Source: Rhizobium sp. BK313 (GTDB lineage Bacteria; Pseudomonadota; Alphaproteobacteria; Rhizobiales; Rhizobiaceae). Taken from it: a DNA stretch of 64,000 nucleotides. Below, in pieces: positions 10,247 to 19,105 of this stretch. The notes beneath the pieces were generated by a model, which made no database searches, was not told the origin of the DNA, and worked only from the letters and a program-made list of their open reading frames with translations. How positions within the stretch are numbered: position 1 is the stretch's first letter; each line of letters starts with the position of its first letter. The position numbers and the translations under genes were made by a program. Location: NCBI RefSeq assembly GCF_014193655.1, contig NZ_JACHZQ010000002.1, forward strand, positions 434,001-498,000, in the 5' to 3' direction.

Positions 10247-11458
10247 ATGAGCCAATCCAATGTCGTCTTCGCCACCACCCATAGCACTGGACGGGAAGCA
10301 TTGTTGTCCACCGCGGCGGAAATTTCCGCCGATTTCGCGAGGCATGCGGCCGAGCTCGACCGCGAAGGGCTGCCGCCGCTGAAGGAAATCATCCGGCTTA
10401 AGAATTCCGGTCTGCTGAACGCGCTGCATGGCTCGCAGATCGGCGGCGGCGGACTGAATTGGGTCGATGCACTGAAGCTGGTACGCATCATCGCGCGCGG
10501 TGAGAGCTCGCTCGGCCAGCTTCTCGGCTATCACTTCGTCAACAGCCAATATATCTATTGGGCGATCGAGGATGCCGCCCGCGCCCATGCGCTCGGCGTC
10601 GAGACGGTGGCGAAGAACTATTATTGGGGCGCTGCCGTCAATCCGCGTGATCCGGGTCTGGAGCTCACCCGGCGCGGCAACACCTACGTGCTCAATGGCC
10701 GCAAATCCTTTTCGACCGCGGCCCATATCTCCGACTATATCAATGCCAACGCCACGCTCGACGGCAAGATCGCCAGCTTCGCCGTGCCGACCAATCGGCC
10801 GGGCTATGTCACCAACGACGATTGGGACAATATCGGCCAGCGGCTCTCCGATAGCGGTAGCGTCGAGTTCCGCGACTTTCCGGTCTATGAGGAGGATTTC
10901 ATTGCGCCGCCCTCCGAACCGGATGCACCGCCGCCGGTGCTTTCGACCTTCAATACGCCGCTGATCCAGCTCGTCTTCGTCAATTTCTACCTCGGCACCG
11001 CCGAAGGTGCGTTTGAGGCGGCGCTCGACTATGTTCGTTCGACAACCCGGCCGTGGATCACATCCGGCGTCGAGAAGGCTGCCGATGATCCCTATATCCT
11101 TGAGCGGGTCGGGGAGTTTACCGCCGCGCTGAAAGCCTCGGCTGCACTCGCCGACAGTGCCGCGGAAGCCGTTGAGGCGGCGCTGTCGCGCGGCAGGGAA
11201 GTTACGGCCCGCGAGCGGGGCGAAGCGGCGGCGGAAGCCTATGCGGCGAAGGTGCACGCCACCAATGTTTCGCTCGACGTCACCTCGCGCGTCTTCGAAT
11301 TGACCGGCGCCCGTTCCACCGCGTCGCACTATCGGTTCGACCGCTTCTGGCGCAATGTCCGCACCCACACGCTGCACGATCCGGTGTTCTACAAGGCAAA
11401 GGAAGTCGGTGAGTTCGTGTTGAACGGCAAGATTCCGGCCGTCAGTCTCTATAGCTGA
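10247..11458 (+). CDS. DszC/SfnB-type acyl-CoA dehydrogenase-fold flavoprotein
   Basis: A 403-residue protein of the acyl-CoA dehydrogenase superfamily, in the branch with DszC (dibenzothiophene monooxygenase) and SfnB (dimethyl-sulfone utilisation). These use reduced flavin and oxygen, or act as dehydrogenases, on organosulfur compounds. Markers are the N-terminal helical domain, the mid-domain region FSTAAHISDYINANATL, and the C-terminal RFDRFWRNVRTHTLHDP, which is characteristic of this branch. The ATG at 10247 has CAGGAG upstream; the open frame from 10175 begins inside the RIME repeat and is rejected. It follows a binding-protein gene in the same direction. It resembles the convergent gene 11528-12745. 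Confidence 0.85.
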   Translation: MSQSNVVFATTHSTGREALLSTAAEISADFARHAAELDREGLPPLKEIIRLKNSGLLNALHGSQIGGGGLNWVDALKLVRIIARGESSLGQLLGYHFVNSQYIYWAIEDAARAHALGVETVAKNYYWGAAVNPRDPGLELTRRGNTYVLNGRKSFSTAAHISDYINANATLDGKIASFAVPTNRPGYVTNDDWDNIGQRLSDSGSVEFRDFPVYEEDFIAPPSEPDAPPPVLSTFNTPLIQLVFVNFYLGTAEGAFEAALDYVRSTTRPWITSGVEKAADDPYILERVGEFTAALKASAALADSAAEAVEAALSRGREVTARERGEAAAEAYAAKVHATNVSLDVTSRVFELTGARSTASHYRFDRFWRNVRTHTLHDPVFYKAKEVGEFVLNGKIPAVSLYS

Positions 11459-11486
11459 TCAGCATCCTCCCAAGATGCATGAGGAG

Positions 11487-11517
11487 GGCCCGTTCCGGTA
11501 TCGGAATGGGCCTTCTT
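11487..11517 (+). terminator. Rho-independent terminator
   Basis: GGCCC-G-TTCCG (11487-11497) pairs with CGGAA-T-GGGCC (11502-11512) with one G-T pair and a 4-base loop, followed by TTCTT. It lies 29 bases after the stop of the DszC-like gene and separates it from the convergent gene ending at 11528. Confidence 0.75.
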
Positions 11518-11527
11518 GCTTGAGGGT

Positions 11528-12745
11528 TCACAGCGCGCCGTTTTTCGGCGGCGTCACGCCGTTCAGATGGTAATTGCCAACCACATGATATTTCCAGCGC
11601 ACGGGATCGTGCAGCGTGTGGGTACGCGCGTTGCGCCAATGACGATCGAGATTGAGACCGACGCGGACGGACGACGTGCCGGCCAGTTCGAACAGGGTGT
11701 TCGATGCCTCCAGTGCGATTTCCGTCGTCAGCACCTTGGCGGCTGCGACGGCAAGCGTAGCCGCCACCACATTTGTTTCGCTCGGGTCGATCTGGGCGAT
11801 GTCGACCTTCTGGCCGGCGCGTTCGATGACAGCCGTCGCCGCCTCGAGACGGATGGCGATCTGTCCGACTTTGGCGATGGTCAAGGGATCGTCGGATGCC
11901 CGGTCGACACCGCTGTCCATCCAGGGACGCGACGTGGTTTTGACGAAATCGACGGTCTCGGCGAAAGCCGCGCGGGCGATACCGAGATCGACGCCGGCAT
12001 GGATGATCTGCCCGACGGAACCGATGGTTGTCGGCCGCTCGAAACCCTTGTGATGAAAGACGACAGCGTCCGCACGCACATGGACATTGCTGAGGATCGT
12101 GGTGCCGCTGCCGGTCGTCCGCTGGCCGAACCCGTCCCAATCGTCGACGATCTCGATGCCCTCGGTACCACGCGGCACGAAAGACATGGTCAGCCGGTCG
12201 TCCTCGTCCAGCGCGAAGACTGTGATCCAGTCGGCGAAAATGACGCCGGTCGAATAATATTTGCTGCCATTGATCCTGTAGCCGAGCCCGTCGCGGGTGA
12301 TGCGAGTATTGTAGTGGCCGACGGTCTTGGTGCCACGTTCGGACAATGCGTTGCCGAACCGATCGCCGGCCAGCGCCCGGCCGAAGAAGAATTTCTTCTG
12401 TTCTTCGCTCCCGTCGGTCCGCAAGGCTTCGAGAATGTAGAAATGGTTTTGCGGTATCTGCCCGATCGAGCCATCGGCTTCGGCGAGAATGGCGGTAACC
12501 TCGGCCAGGATCGTATTGGAGACATCGAGCCCGCCGTATTCGGAGGGAACGGTGATCGAAAGCAGACCCGATTGCGACAGCGCGTCAAGCTCATGATGCG
12601 GCAGCAGTCGATCGATGTCGCGATCGGAAGCCGATTCCGCAAATTGCTTCGCCAGCGTTCGCGCCGTCGCGATCGCCTCTTCCTCGTTTGTTAAGCGAGC
12701 CGCCACCGGGCGAATTCGATCGGTCTGTTGCAGGGCCAGTTCCAT
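11528..12745 (-). CDS. DszC/SfnB-type flavin oxidoreductase
   Basis: A 405-residue relative of the gene at 10247, again with the acyl-CoA dehydrogenase fold and the branch signature LNLDRHWRNARTHTLHDP near the C-terminus. The N-terminal half contains SITVPSEYGGLD and IGQIPQNHFY. The length matches SfnB/DszC proteins. It is a monocistronic minus-strand gene convergent with 10247-11458. The palindrome TCTATAGA lies 67-74 bases upstream of its start. A role in oxidising an organosulfur or related xenobiotic substrate is inferred; the flavin reductase partner must be elsewhere. Confidence 0.84.
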   Translation of the reverse strand: MELALQQTDRIRPVAARLTNEEEAIATARTLAKQFAESASDRDIDRLLPHHELDALSQSGLLSITVPSEYGGLDVSNTILAEVTAILAEADGSIGQIPQNHFYILEALRTDGSEEQKKFFFGRALAGDRFGNALSERGTKTVGHYNTRITRDGLGYRINGSKYYSTGVIFADWITVFALDEDDRLTMSFVPRGTEGIEIVDDWDGFGQRTTGSGTTILSNVHVRADAVVFHHKGFERPTTIGSVGQIIHAGVDLGIARAAFAETVDFVKTTSRPWMDSGVDRASDDPLTIAKVGQIAIRLEAATAVIERAGQKVDIAQIDPSETNVVAATLAVAAAKVLTTEIALEASNTLFELAGTSSVRVGLNLDRHWRNARTHTLHDPVRWKYHVVGNYHLNGVTPPKNGAL

Positions 12746-12811
12746 CCGCGCTCTCCTAAATCCAGCGCCTCATGGGTGAAGGATGTTGCGGCGGAAAATA
12801 AGAGCTTAATT

Positions 12812-12819
12812 TCTATAGA
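12812..12819. promoter_or_regulatory. Candidate operator TCTATAGA
   Basis: A perfect 8-base palindrome in AT-rich DNA 67-74 bases upstream of the start at 12745. The core matches the TCTA/TAGA dyads at 6156-6170 and 8946-8954. Alone it would be weak; the recurrence before the units of this region gives it value. Confidence 0.35.
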
Positions 12820-12971
12820 TATACTCCATTATGAAATGTTTTTCGTTTTGCAATCTCGCTTTGTCTAGGCCCACGGCAAGGGCCGCGCGCTCAACCCCTC
12901 AGGCGTTGGCTCGCAGTCGAAGACAGCGGACGCCCGCAAACTGTCGTTAATGGCAGCGCCAGGAAAACAAG

Positions 12972-13004
12972 AACCGCATGGGCTTAATCGAGGCCCATGC
13001 GGTT
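12972..13004 (-). terminator. Rho-independent terminator of the molybdenum hydroxylase operon
   Basis: A perfect 12-base stem, AACCGCATGGGC (12972-12983) with GCCCATGCGGTT (12993-13004), around a 9-base loop. Read on the minus strand it is followed by a T-rich stretch (CTTGTTTTCC). It lies 19 bases after the stop of the molybdopterin subunit gene. Confidence 0.8.
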
Positions 13005-13022
13005 TGACCATAAGGCGACCTG

Positions 13023-15308
13023 TCAGATTGCCAGTGAGTAGCCCAGATCGCGCAAGGGCAGGCGGCGCACCCGCTCGCCCGTTGCGGCAAATATGGCGTT
13101 GCCAAGCGCGGGGGCCAGCGCTGGGAAGGCGGGTTCACCCATGCCGGTCGGCGGATTGTCCGACTGGATGAAATAGGCATCAATCGTCATCGGTGCGAAG
13201 GGCAGGCGCAGAATTGGATAGGCATTGTAATTCTGCTCCTGGATCCGGCCGTTTTCGATATTGATTTTGAGGCCCATGGCCGTGGAGAGAGCGTCGGTGG
13301 ACGCGCCCTGCGCCTGGGCTTCGGAGCCGGCCATGTCAATGATAGGTCCGACGTCAAGCACCACGAGGATGCGATCGATCTTGATCTGCTTGTTGGCATC
13401 GACGCTAAGCTCAACGGCCTGGGCGACATGGCCGGCGTGGGAATAGCACCAGGCCAGTCCCAGACCGCTGCCCTTCGGCAGCGTCTTGCCCCAGCCTGCC
13501 TTCTCAGCGCACATCCTGATCACGTCGCTGGCCCGCTTGGGGCTGAAGTTGACGCTCTGGTCCTTGGGAGCCAGCTCAGGCACATCGCGGTTCACTGCAT
13601 CGAGAAGGAACTGGACATGGTCGCGACCGGAAGCAAGCGACAGCTCATGCATGAAGCTTTGCGCGGCGAAGACCTGGGCATTGTCGCCGGGCGCGCGCCA
13701 GGCGCCGGTCGGAATCTTCAGCGGGAACATGGTCTTGCCGCGGCGCAGATTGGGCGCCTTGATGGAATATCTCAGATTGTCGGTGAGGTTGGCACCCGAG
13801 GCTTCTTTTTTGCCGTCGGCGGTGAAGGTGATGAAATGTTCCTGCCAGGCGTCGAGACTGCCGTCCTTGGCAATCGCGCCCTTGAACTGATGATAGCCGG
13901 CGGGACGATAAAAATCATGGCCGAAATCGTCTTCACGGGTCCATTGCAGCTTGACCGGGGCGTTGACCTTCAGCGCGATGGCTGCAGCCTCACAGGCATA
14001 GTCGTTGACCAGCCGCCGTCCGAAACCGCCGCCGACGCGGGTCTGGTGCATCACGACTTTTTCCTGCGGTATGCCCGCCACCTTCGCGATCAACGGCAAG
14101 CCGCGATCAGGCTGCTGGGTAGGCACCCATAGTTCCATCACCCCGTCATGCCAGTGTGCCGTGGTGTTCATCGGCTCCAGCGGCACATGCGCGGCGAAAG
14201 GATATTCGTAATAGGCCTCCACGGTCTTGTTGGCATTGGCGAAGGATTTGTCCACGTCGCCGACATTGTCGTCGGGCTTTTCCGGGAAACTGTTCGCCAG
14301 CTTCTTGGCCTGGGCCGAGAATTGCGATGTGGAATCTGTCGACGCCTCGCTCAGATCCCAATCGACCTTAAGCTTGTCCTTCGCCTGGAAGGCGCTCCAG
14401 GTGTCCTTGGCGATGACGGCGACGCCCGGCATCACTTCGACCGCCATGCCGGTGCCGTCCACGGCGAAGGCGTCGAGCACGCCGCGTTGGGCCTTGATCT
14501 CGTCCACATTGAAGGACCTGACTTTACCACCCGCTGCCGGACATTTGGTGAAGTTGGCATAGACCATGCCGGGACGCTGGACATCGATGCCGAACAGCGG
14601 TTGCCCGGTGACGACCTTCGGATCGTCGACGCCGCGATAGGCTTTCCCTATCAGGCGATATTCGGCGCGGGTCTTCAGTTTCAGGCTCTTGGGATCGGGC
14701 ACAGGCATTTTTGCCGCGGCGGCGGCAAGCGATCCATAGGTTGCCGACCTGCCGCTGGCGGCATGAGTCAAGACCGAATCCTGAGCGGTAATCTGCGACG
14801 GGTCGACCGCCCACTGCTGGGCCGCGGCGGCGATCAGCATCGCCTTGGCGCCGGCGCCGGCCTGACGCAGCTGATCCCAGGCGCGGGGGATGGAGGTCGA
14901 GCCTCCCGCGCCCTGACTGCCATAGACCTTGGGATTGATGTCGGCCTGCTCCATCACGACATGGTTCCAGTCGGCGTCGAGTTCGTCGGCTATGATCACG
15001 CCGAAGGAGGTCTTGATGCCCTGGCCGATCTCCGGACATTTGGAGTAGATGGTGATCGTGTTGTCCGAAGCGATGCGGATGAACGCGTTCATCACTTGCT
15101 CTTTGCTGTCCGCTGTCTCGGCGGCGAACGCTGGATCTCCGAGGTAGAACCCCAGCACCAGCCCCGCAGCGCCCGCGCCGGCGAGCTTGAAGAAGCCGCG
15201 TCGCCCTATGGCCAGCGATGCATTGGCCGTGGGGGTGGAACGGACCTCGTGGATCAGCGCTGAGAGATAAGCATCGGACTGCGCAAAGTTTGACGTCGTG
15301 TCAGCCAT
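13023..15308 (-). CDS. Molybdopterin-binding subunit of an IorB/NicB-type hydroxylase (xanthine dehydrogenase family)
   Basis: A 761-residue large subunit of a periplasmic or membrane-facing molybdenum hydroxylase that would oxidise an N-heterocycle or an aldehyde with water-derived oxygen. It has a twin-arginine leader (R36-R37 in IGRRGFFKLAGAG) and an alanine-rich segment ending PAFA. Cofactor motifs are GQGIKTSFG, QGAGGSTSI, GGGFGRR and GAWRAPGDN; the catalytic glutamate is E725 in GMGEPAFP. The ATG at 15308 (MADTTSNF) overlaps the cytochrome gene by 8 bases. The three-gene order small subunit, cytochrome, large subunit and the absence of an FAD subunit indicate electron export to cytochrome c. 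Isoquinoline oxidoreductase, nicotinate hydroxylase and membrane aldehyde dehydrogenase all fit. Confidence 0.88.
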   Translation of the reverse strand: MADTTSNFAQSDAYLSALIHEVRSTPTANASLAIGRRGFFKLAGAGAAGLVLGFYLGDPAFAAETADSKEQVMNAFIRIASDNTITIYSKCPEIGQGIKTSFGVIIADELDADWNHVVMEQADINPKVYGSQGAGGSTSIPRAWDQLRQAGAGAKAMLIAAAAQQWAVDPSQITAQDSVLTHAASGRSATYGSLAAAAAKMPVPDPKSLKLKTRAEYRLIGKAYRGVDDPKVVTGQPLFGIDVQRPGMVYANFTKCPAAGGKVRSFNVDEIKAQRGVLDAFAVDGTGMAVEVMPGVAVIAKDTWSAFQAKDKLKVDWDLSEASTDSTSQFSAQAKKLANSFPEKPDDNVGDVDKSFANANKTVEAYYEYPFAAHVPLEPMNTTAHWHDGVMELWVPTQQPDRGLPLIAKVAGIPQEKVVMHQTRVGGGFGRRLVNDYACEAAAIALKVNAPVKLQWTREDDFGHDFYRPAGYHQFKGAIAKDGSLDAWQEHFITFTADGKKEASGANLTDNLRYSIKAPNLRRGKTMFPLKIPTGAWRAPGDNAQVFAAQSFMHELSLASGRDHVQFLLDAVNRDVPELAPKDQSVNFSPKRASDVIRMCAEKAGWGKTLPKGSGLGLAWCYSHAGHVAQAVELSVDANKQIKIDRILVVLDVGPIIDMAGSEAQAQGASTDALSTAMGLKINIENGRIQEQNYNAYPILRLPFAPMTIDAYFIQSDNPPTGMGEPAFPALAPALGNAIFAATGERVRRLPLRDLGYSLAI

Positions 15309-16671
15309 TGGGTGCCTCCGGAGAACTAGGTTTCTGGGTCGCCTGCTTGCGCAAATCGGCCACATCCTTGCCTGTCAAATGCGCGCCTTTGGCGCCAAAA
15401 CGGGCGGTGACATAGTTGGCGACGGCCGCTATGTCGTCGTCGGAATAGCCCTCACCGAAGGCTGGCATGAAGATCCTGCCGTCGGCGGTCGTGCGGTTGA
15501 CGCCATTGATGACCGTCTGCGCCACGTTGGTGGCGCTGGGATCGTTCACCGCGCGCACGCCGGTGAGGGTGGCATAGCCGGTGACCGGGCTCACGCCGGT
15601 CCAGTCATGACAGCTGGCGCAGGCGCCGGCGAAGATCTTTTCGCCGCGCGAATCGGCGTCCGCCACCGCACCCTCCTTGTACGACGCCGACGCAGCCGTG
15701 GTGACGGTGCGCGGCAGGTCGCTTGCATGGGCAGGTATGCTGCGCAGATAGGTCACCAGAGCATGCGCGTCGTCCGGCACCAAATAGCTGAGGCTGTCGT
15801 CAGTGGCTTCGCCCATCGGGCCCGCCGCGCCGCCATGCCCATCGGCATGTCCGGTTGAGAGGTAACGGTAGACATCATCATCGCTCCAGTCGCCGATGCC
15901 GGAATCCTTGTCGCCGGTAATGTTGTAGGCGTGCCAACCGGCGGTGATGGCGCCGGCAAATTTCTGGTGGTTGTCGACGGCATAGGCGACGTTTCGCGGT
16001 GTGTGGCACTCGCCGCAATGGCCCAAGGCCTCGGCAAGATAAGCGCCTCTGTTCCATTGTGGGCTCTGGCTGGTGTTGGGACGGAAGCGCTCGTCGGTAT
16101 TGAAGGCCACGTCCCAGAGCCCCACGAGGCCGCGCTGGTTGAAAGGCCAGGAAAGCTGGTTCTGCTTGGCGGGGGCATGCACGGGCTTAAGCGTGAAGAG
16201 ATAGGCCTTGATGGCCAGCGCGTCGGCATCCGTCATGTAGGTGTAGGAGGTGTACGGCATGGCGGGATAGAGTTTCTCGCCGTCGGCACGAATGCCCTTG
16301 TGCACAGCCGCCAGGAACTGGGCGTCGGTGTAATTGCCGATGCCTGTTTCCTTGTCCGGCGTGATGTTGGTCGAATAGATGGTGCCGAACGGCATGTTGA
16401 AAGCAAAGCCACCCGCGAAGGGTGCGCCGCCAGGGGCAGTGTGGCAGGCCTCGCAGTCTGCAGCATGAATGAGATATTCGCCACGCTTCACCACATCCGC
16501 ATTGGCGAGCTCCGCCGGTACGCCGGTAACATTGGCGCCCTGATAATCTTCCAGTGCCACGGTCGAGCCGCCGGCAAAGGAGGTCGGATCACGGCCAAGA
16601 AACAGCCAGCCCGCGAAACCGAGCGCGACAACAACAAGGATCGCGACGACAATACCGATGATTTTTGTCAT
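15301..16671 (-). CDS. Membrane-anchored triheme cytochrome c, partner of the molybdenum hydroxylase
   Basis: A 456-residue c-type cytochrome with one N-terminal membrane anchor (residues 4-25) and three CxxCH sites: C73-H77 (CEACH), C219-H223 (CGECH) and C351-H355 (CASCH). It resembles the cytochrome subunit of membrane alcohol/aldehyde dehydrogenases and the cytochrome part of NicB-like nicotinate hydroxylases. It would take electrons from the 2Fe-2S subunit and pass them to the respiratory chain on the periplasmic side. It starts 2 bases after the stop of the iron-sulfur subunit gene and overlaps the large-subunit gene by 8 bases, so all three are one operon. Confidence 0.9.
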   Translation of the reverse strand: MTKIIGIVVAILVVVALGFAGWLFLGRDPTSFAGGSTVALEDYQGANVTGVPAELANADVVKRGEYLIHAADCEACHTAPGGAPFAGGFAFNMPFGTIYSTNITPDKETGIGNYTDAQFLAAVHKGIRADGEKLYPAMPYTSYTYMTDADALAIKAYLFTLKPVHAPAKQNQLSWPFNQRGLVGLWDVAFNTDERFRPNTSQSPQWNRGAYLAEALGHCGECHTPRNVAYAVDNHQKFAGAITAGWHAYNITGDKDSGIGDWSDDDVYRYLSTGHADGHGGAAGPMGEATDDSLSYLVPDDAHALVTYLRSIPAHASDLPRTVTTAASASYKEGAVADADSRGEKIFAGACASCHDWTGVSPVTGYATLTGVRAVNDPSATNVAQTVINGVNRTTADGRIFMPAFGEGYSDDDIAAVANYVTARFGAKGAHLTGKDVADLRKQATQKPSSPEAPNG

Positions 16672-16673
16672 GG

Positions 16674-17132
16674 TCAGGCCGGCTTGGTCGCAGCGTTCTT
16701 GATTGCCCGGCGAATGCGAATATAGGTTCCGCAGCGACAGAGATTGCCCGCCATGGCTGCGTCGATATCAGAATCATCGGGTTGGGGGTTGCTGTCCAGC
16801 AGCGCGGTAGCCGACATGATCTGGCCGGCTTGGCAATAGCCACATTGTGGCACCGCAGCTTCCATCCAGGCCTGCTGGACCTTGGCGCCGTTGGGCGTGT
16901 TGCCAATTCCTTCAATGGTGACGACGGCGCGGGTGCCGACATCGCCAACGGCCAGTTGGCAGGAACGCACTGGCTTGCCAGCTACATGCACAGTGCAGAC
17001 ACCGCATTGGGCTATGCCACAGCCGTATTTGGTGCCGACCAGATTAAGATGATCACGCAGCACCCACAGAAGCGGCATGTCCTCCGGCACGTCGACCTCT
17101 TGCGGTTGTCCATTGATATTAAGAGTAAGCAT
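16674..17132 (-). CDS. 2Fe-2S small subunit of an IorA/NicA-type molybdenum hydroxylase
   Basis: A 152-residue iron-sulfur subunit with two [2Fe-2S] sites. The N-terminal plant-type site has C38, C43, C46 and C58; the C-terminal helical site has C97, C100, C132 and C134 (CGYCQAG and LCRCGTY). The family's usual length is about 150. The ATG at 17132 (MLTLNINGQ) is chosen because homology begins there; the open frame to 17201 adds an unrelated N-terminus. There is no Tat signal of its own, so it is probably carried out with the large subunit, which has one. First gene of the operon. Confidence 0.92.
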   Translation of the reverse strand: MLTLNINGQPQEVDVPEDMPLLWVLRDHLNLVGTKYGCGIAQCGVCTVHVAGKPVRSCQLAVGDVGTRAVVTIEGIGNTPNGAKVQQAWMEAAVPQCGYCQAGQIMSATALLDSNPQPDDSDIDAAMAGNLCRCGTYIRIRRAIKNAATKPA

Positions 17133-17855
17133 GTGTCCATCCCTGCCTGACAGTGAAATCGACGCACCAACAAAACCAATCATCATATGATACGCCGGCA
17201 TTTTTCCTCGGTAAACATCGACGAGGTGTCGTCACGTGAATGTGTCAACCGAGACGAAGTATCTCTTTCGGCACCTGGCCAGGGACGCGCGCCGCCGACA
17301 GCGCCAACAACGACACCGTCACCTTTCCCACAGGCGCGCAACACGGCCTGTCAACGGCTTCTGGGCGTTGACGCCTTGCGATGCGCACCGTTTCTCCCTT
17401 CCCAACGCGTTTTCGCGTCATTCGCTCGGCACCAAAAAAGACATCGAAGTACGACGCGGACGGCTCTGCGAAGGTCGCTGCTACGCGGCTTTCCAAACGT
17501 GTGGAGAAGATGAGTCGCTGCAGCAACTCGGTGAAAAATGATAATAGTTGCTTACCATGTGGGCGCTAGTGATCAGTATTACATGTATAATTCGCGTGTT
17601 TCTGAATATTTCTGAAGTCTTAACTAGGCATATATATTCAATTCTTCTTAATTTACTGATGTATTTCTGCATCTATGACGACTTTATGTCAGGTATTTTC
17701 ATGGATGCACTTAGATATTGGGTTGGCTACAGTAATTCTCTCGCTATCGTGCGCTCGGGGGTCCAATGGCTTCCAACAAAAGGGAACAGCCAGATAGATG
17801 AACGCCGCGGGGTTACGCAGCCTTCTTCTGATCAGGCACATCGATTGGAGAAAAA
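17133..17855. other. 723-base intergenic region upstream of the porin gene
   Basis: I see no convincing gene. The first 400 bases are GC-rich with several short open frames that look like no known protein. The last 330 bases are AT-rich, as expected for the porin promoter and a long 5' leader. A copy of CGTCACGTGA lies at 17230-17239 and is repeated exactly at 19021-19030, on the other side of the porin. A possible promoter near 17733-17760 (TTGGCT, 16 bases, TATCGT) is weak. Confidence 0.45.
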
Positions 17856-18917
17856 ATGAATATCAAGAGCCTTCTTCTCGGCTCCGCTGCTGCCCTTGCA
17901 GTAGTTTCCGGTGCTCATGCGGCTGACGCTGTTGTTGCCGCTGAACCGGAGCCGCTCGAATACGTTCGCATCTGCGACGCATACGGTGCAGGCTACTTCT
18001 TCATCCCGGGTACTGAGACCTGCCTCAAGATCGGCGGCAAGGTTCGTACGGAAGGTGAATGGTATGATGCCTACAACCCGAACAACGTTCGTGGCACGCT
18101 GTGGCACACCCGCGCTGAACTGCAGCTGCAGACGGCCACCGACACCGAATATGGTCCTCTGAAGACCAATACGGAACTGCGTTGGGATTGGCAGGAAGGC
18201 GGCTCCACGAGCACGAACTTCCTCCATGGCAGCATCAGCCTCGGCGGCTTCATCATCGGTAAGGAAGATTCGCAGTTCAACGTCTTCACCGGCTATGCCG
18301 GCGACGTCATCAACGACGACGTGGTCTATGACGGTCCGTACGAACTCAACCAGATCACCTACAACTACGATGCCGGCAACGGCTTCACGGCTGTGATCTC
18401 GGTGGAAGACACCAACTCCGGCGTTGGTGCAACCGGCGCTAACGGCGAAGACAGCTCGGATCACTACGCTCCGGACGTTGTTGCCGGTGCTGGCTACAAG
18501 GCCGGCGCATGGTCCTTCAAGGTCGTTGGTGGTTATGACTCCATCGTCGAAGAAGGCGCCATCAAGGCTCGTGTCGACGCTGACTTCGGCGCCTTCTCGG
18601 CCTTCTTGATGGGTGGTTGGAACACGGACGGCGACAAGCTGAACAAGTACGCGGGCGCGAACGGTGGCGGCGACGCTTCCGGTATCGGCTGGGGCGACTG
18701 GGCAGTTTGGGGTGGCGTCGGCGTACCGTTCAACGACAAGCTGAAGTGGAACCTGCAGCTCGCTTACACCGACTCCAAGATCTTCGCCGCTACGACGAAC
18801 ATCAAGTGGAACCCGGTTAAGCACCTCCTGGTCGAGCCGGAAATCTCCTACACCAACTGGGATTCGATCAACGAAGATCAGTGGGCTGGTATCCTCCGCT
18901 TCGAGCGTACTTTCTAA
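17856..18917 (+). CDS. ropA: Outer-membrane porin, RopA family
   Basis: A 353-residue general porin of the alphaproteobacterial (porin_2) family, forming passive channels in the outer membrane. The signal peptide runs to AHA near residue 22 and is followed by the charged linker ADAVVAAEPEPLEYVRICDAYG and ETCLKIGGKVRTEGEW, typical of rhizobial RopA proteins. The C-terminus is RFERTF, a terminal-phenylalanine beta-strand that is the normal Bam signal. GGAG lies 6 bases before the ATG. Codon use is strongly biased, as for a highly expressed gene. Rhizobia carry several ropA paralogues, so the exact copy cannot be named. A strong terminator follows. Confidence 0.93.
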   Translation: MNIKSLLLGSAAALAVVSGAHAADAVVAAEPEPLEYVRICDAYGAGYFFIPGTETCLKIGGKVRTEGEWYDAYNPNNVRGTLWHTRAELQLQTATDTEYGPLKTNTELRWDWQEGGSTSTNFLHGSISLGGFIIGKEDSQFNVFTGYAGDVINDDVVYDGPYELNQITYNYDAGNGFTAVISVEDTNSGVGATGANGEDSSDHYAPDVVAGAGYKAGAWSFKVVGGYDSIVEEGAIKARVDADFGAFSAFLMGGWNTDGDKLNKYAGANGGGDASGIGWGDWAVWGGVGVPFNDKLKWNLQLAYTDSKIFAATTNIKWNPVKHLLVEPEISYTNWDSINEDQWAGILRFERTF

Positions 18918-18955
18918 TCTGATCTGAATTCGACCTCCGATCAGAAAAGGGAGAA

Positions 18956-18982
18956 GGCCCGGTTTCCCTCCGGGCCTTTTTT
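18956..18982 (+). terminator. Rho-independent terminator of the porin gene
   Basis: GGCCCGG (18956-18962) pairs with CCGGGCC (18970-18976), followed at once by six T (18977-18982). It lies 39 bases after the porin stop codon and is a textbook intrinsic terminator. Confidence 0.92.
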
Positions 18983-19018
18983 CGCGTCTGTCGCAAACAT
19001 TTCCGCAGTTCGCTTTTG

Positions 19019-19034
19019 CGCGTCACGTGACGCG
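19019..19034. promoter_or_regulatory. 16-base perfect palindrome centred on CACGTG
   Basis: CGCGTCACGTGACGCG reads the same on both strands, has no loop, and is followed by TTTT. It sits between the convergent ends of the porin and TetR genes, so it is not an ordinary promoter site. The inner ten bases CGTCACGTGA also occur at 17230-17239 upstream of the porin. It could be a distal regulator site or a weak terminator. The role is unknown. Confidence 0.4.
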
Positions 19035-19105
19035 TTTTCATGCCTTTTTGCAGTCCCAAAAAGCGCAAGCGAGACAAGTTAGGACCTTGCTGGCGTCAGG
19101 CTCGT

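Noticed and set aside
10016..11377. 453-codon open frame on the minus strand
   Set aside because: Antisense to the DszC-like gene and the RIME repeat; arginine-rich with no domain.
17245..17526. 93-codon minus-strand frame before the porin
   Set aside because: No ribosome site, no family resemblance; likely chance in GC-rich DNA.
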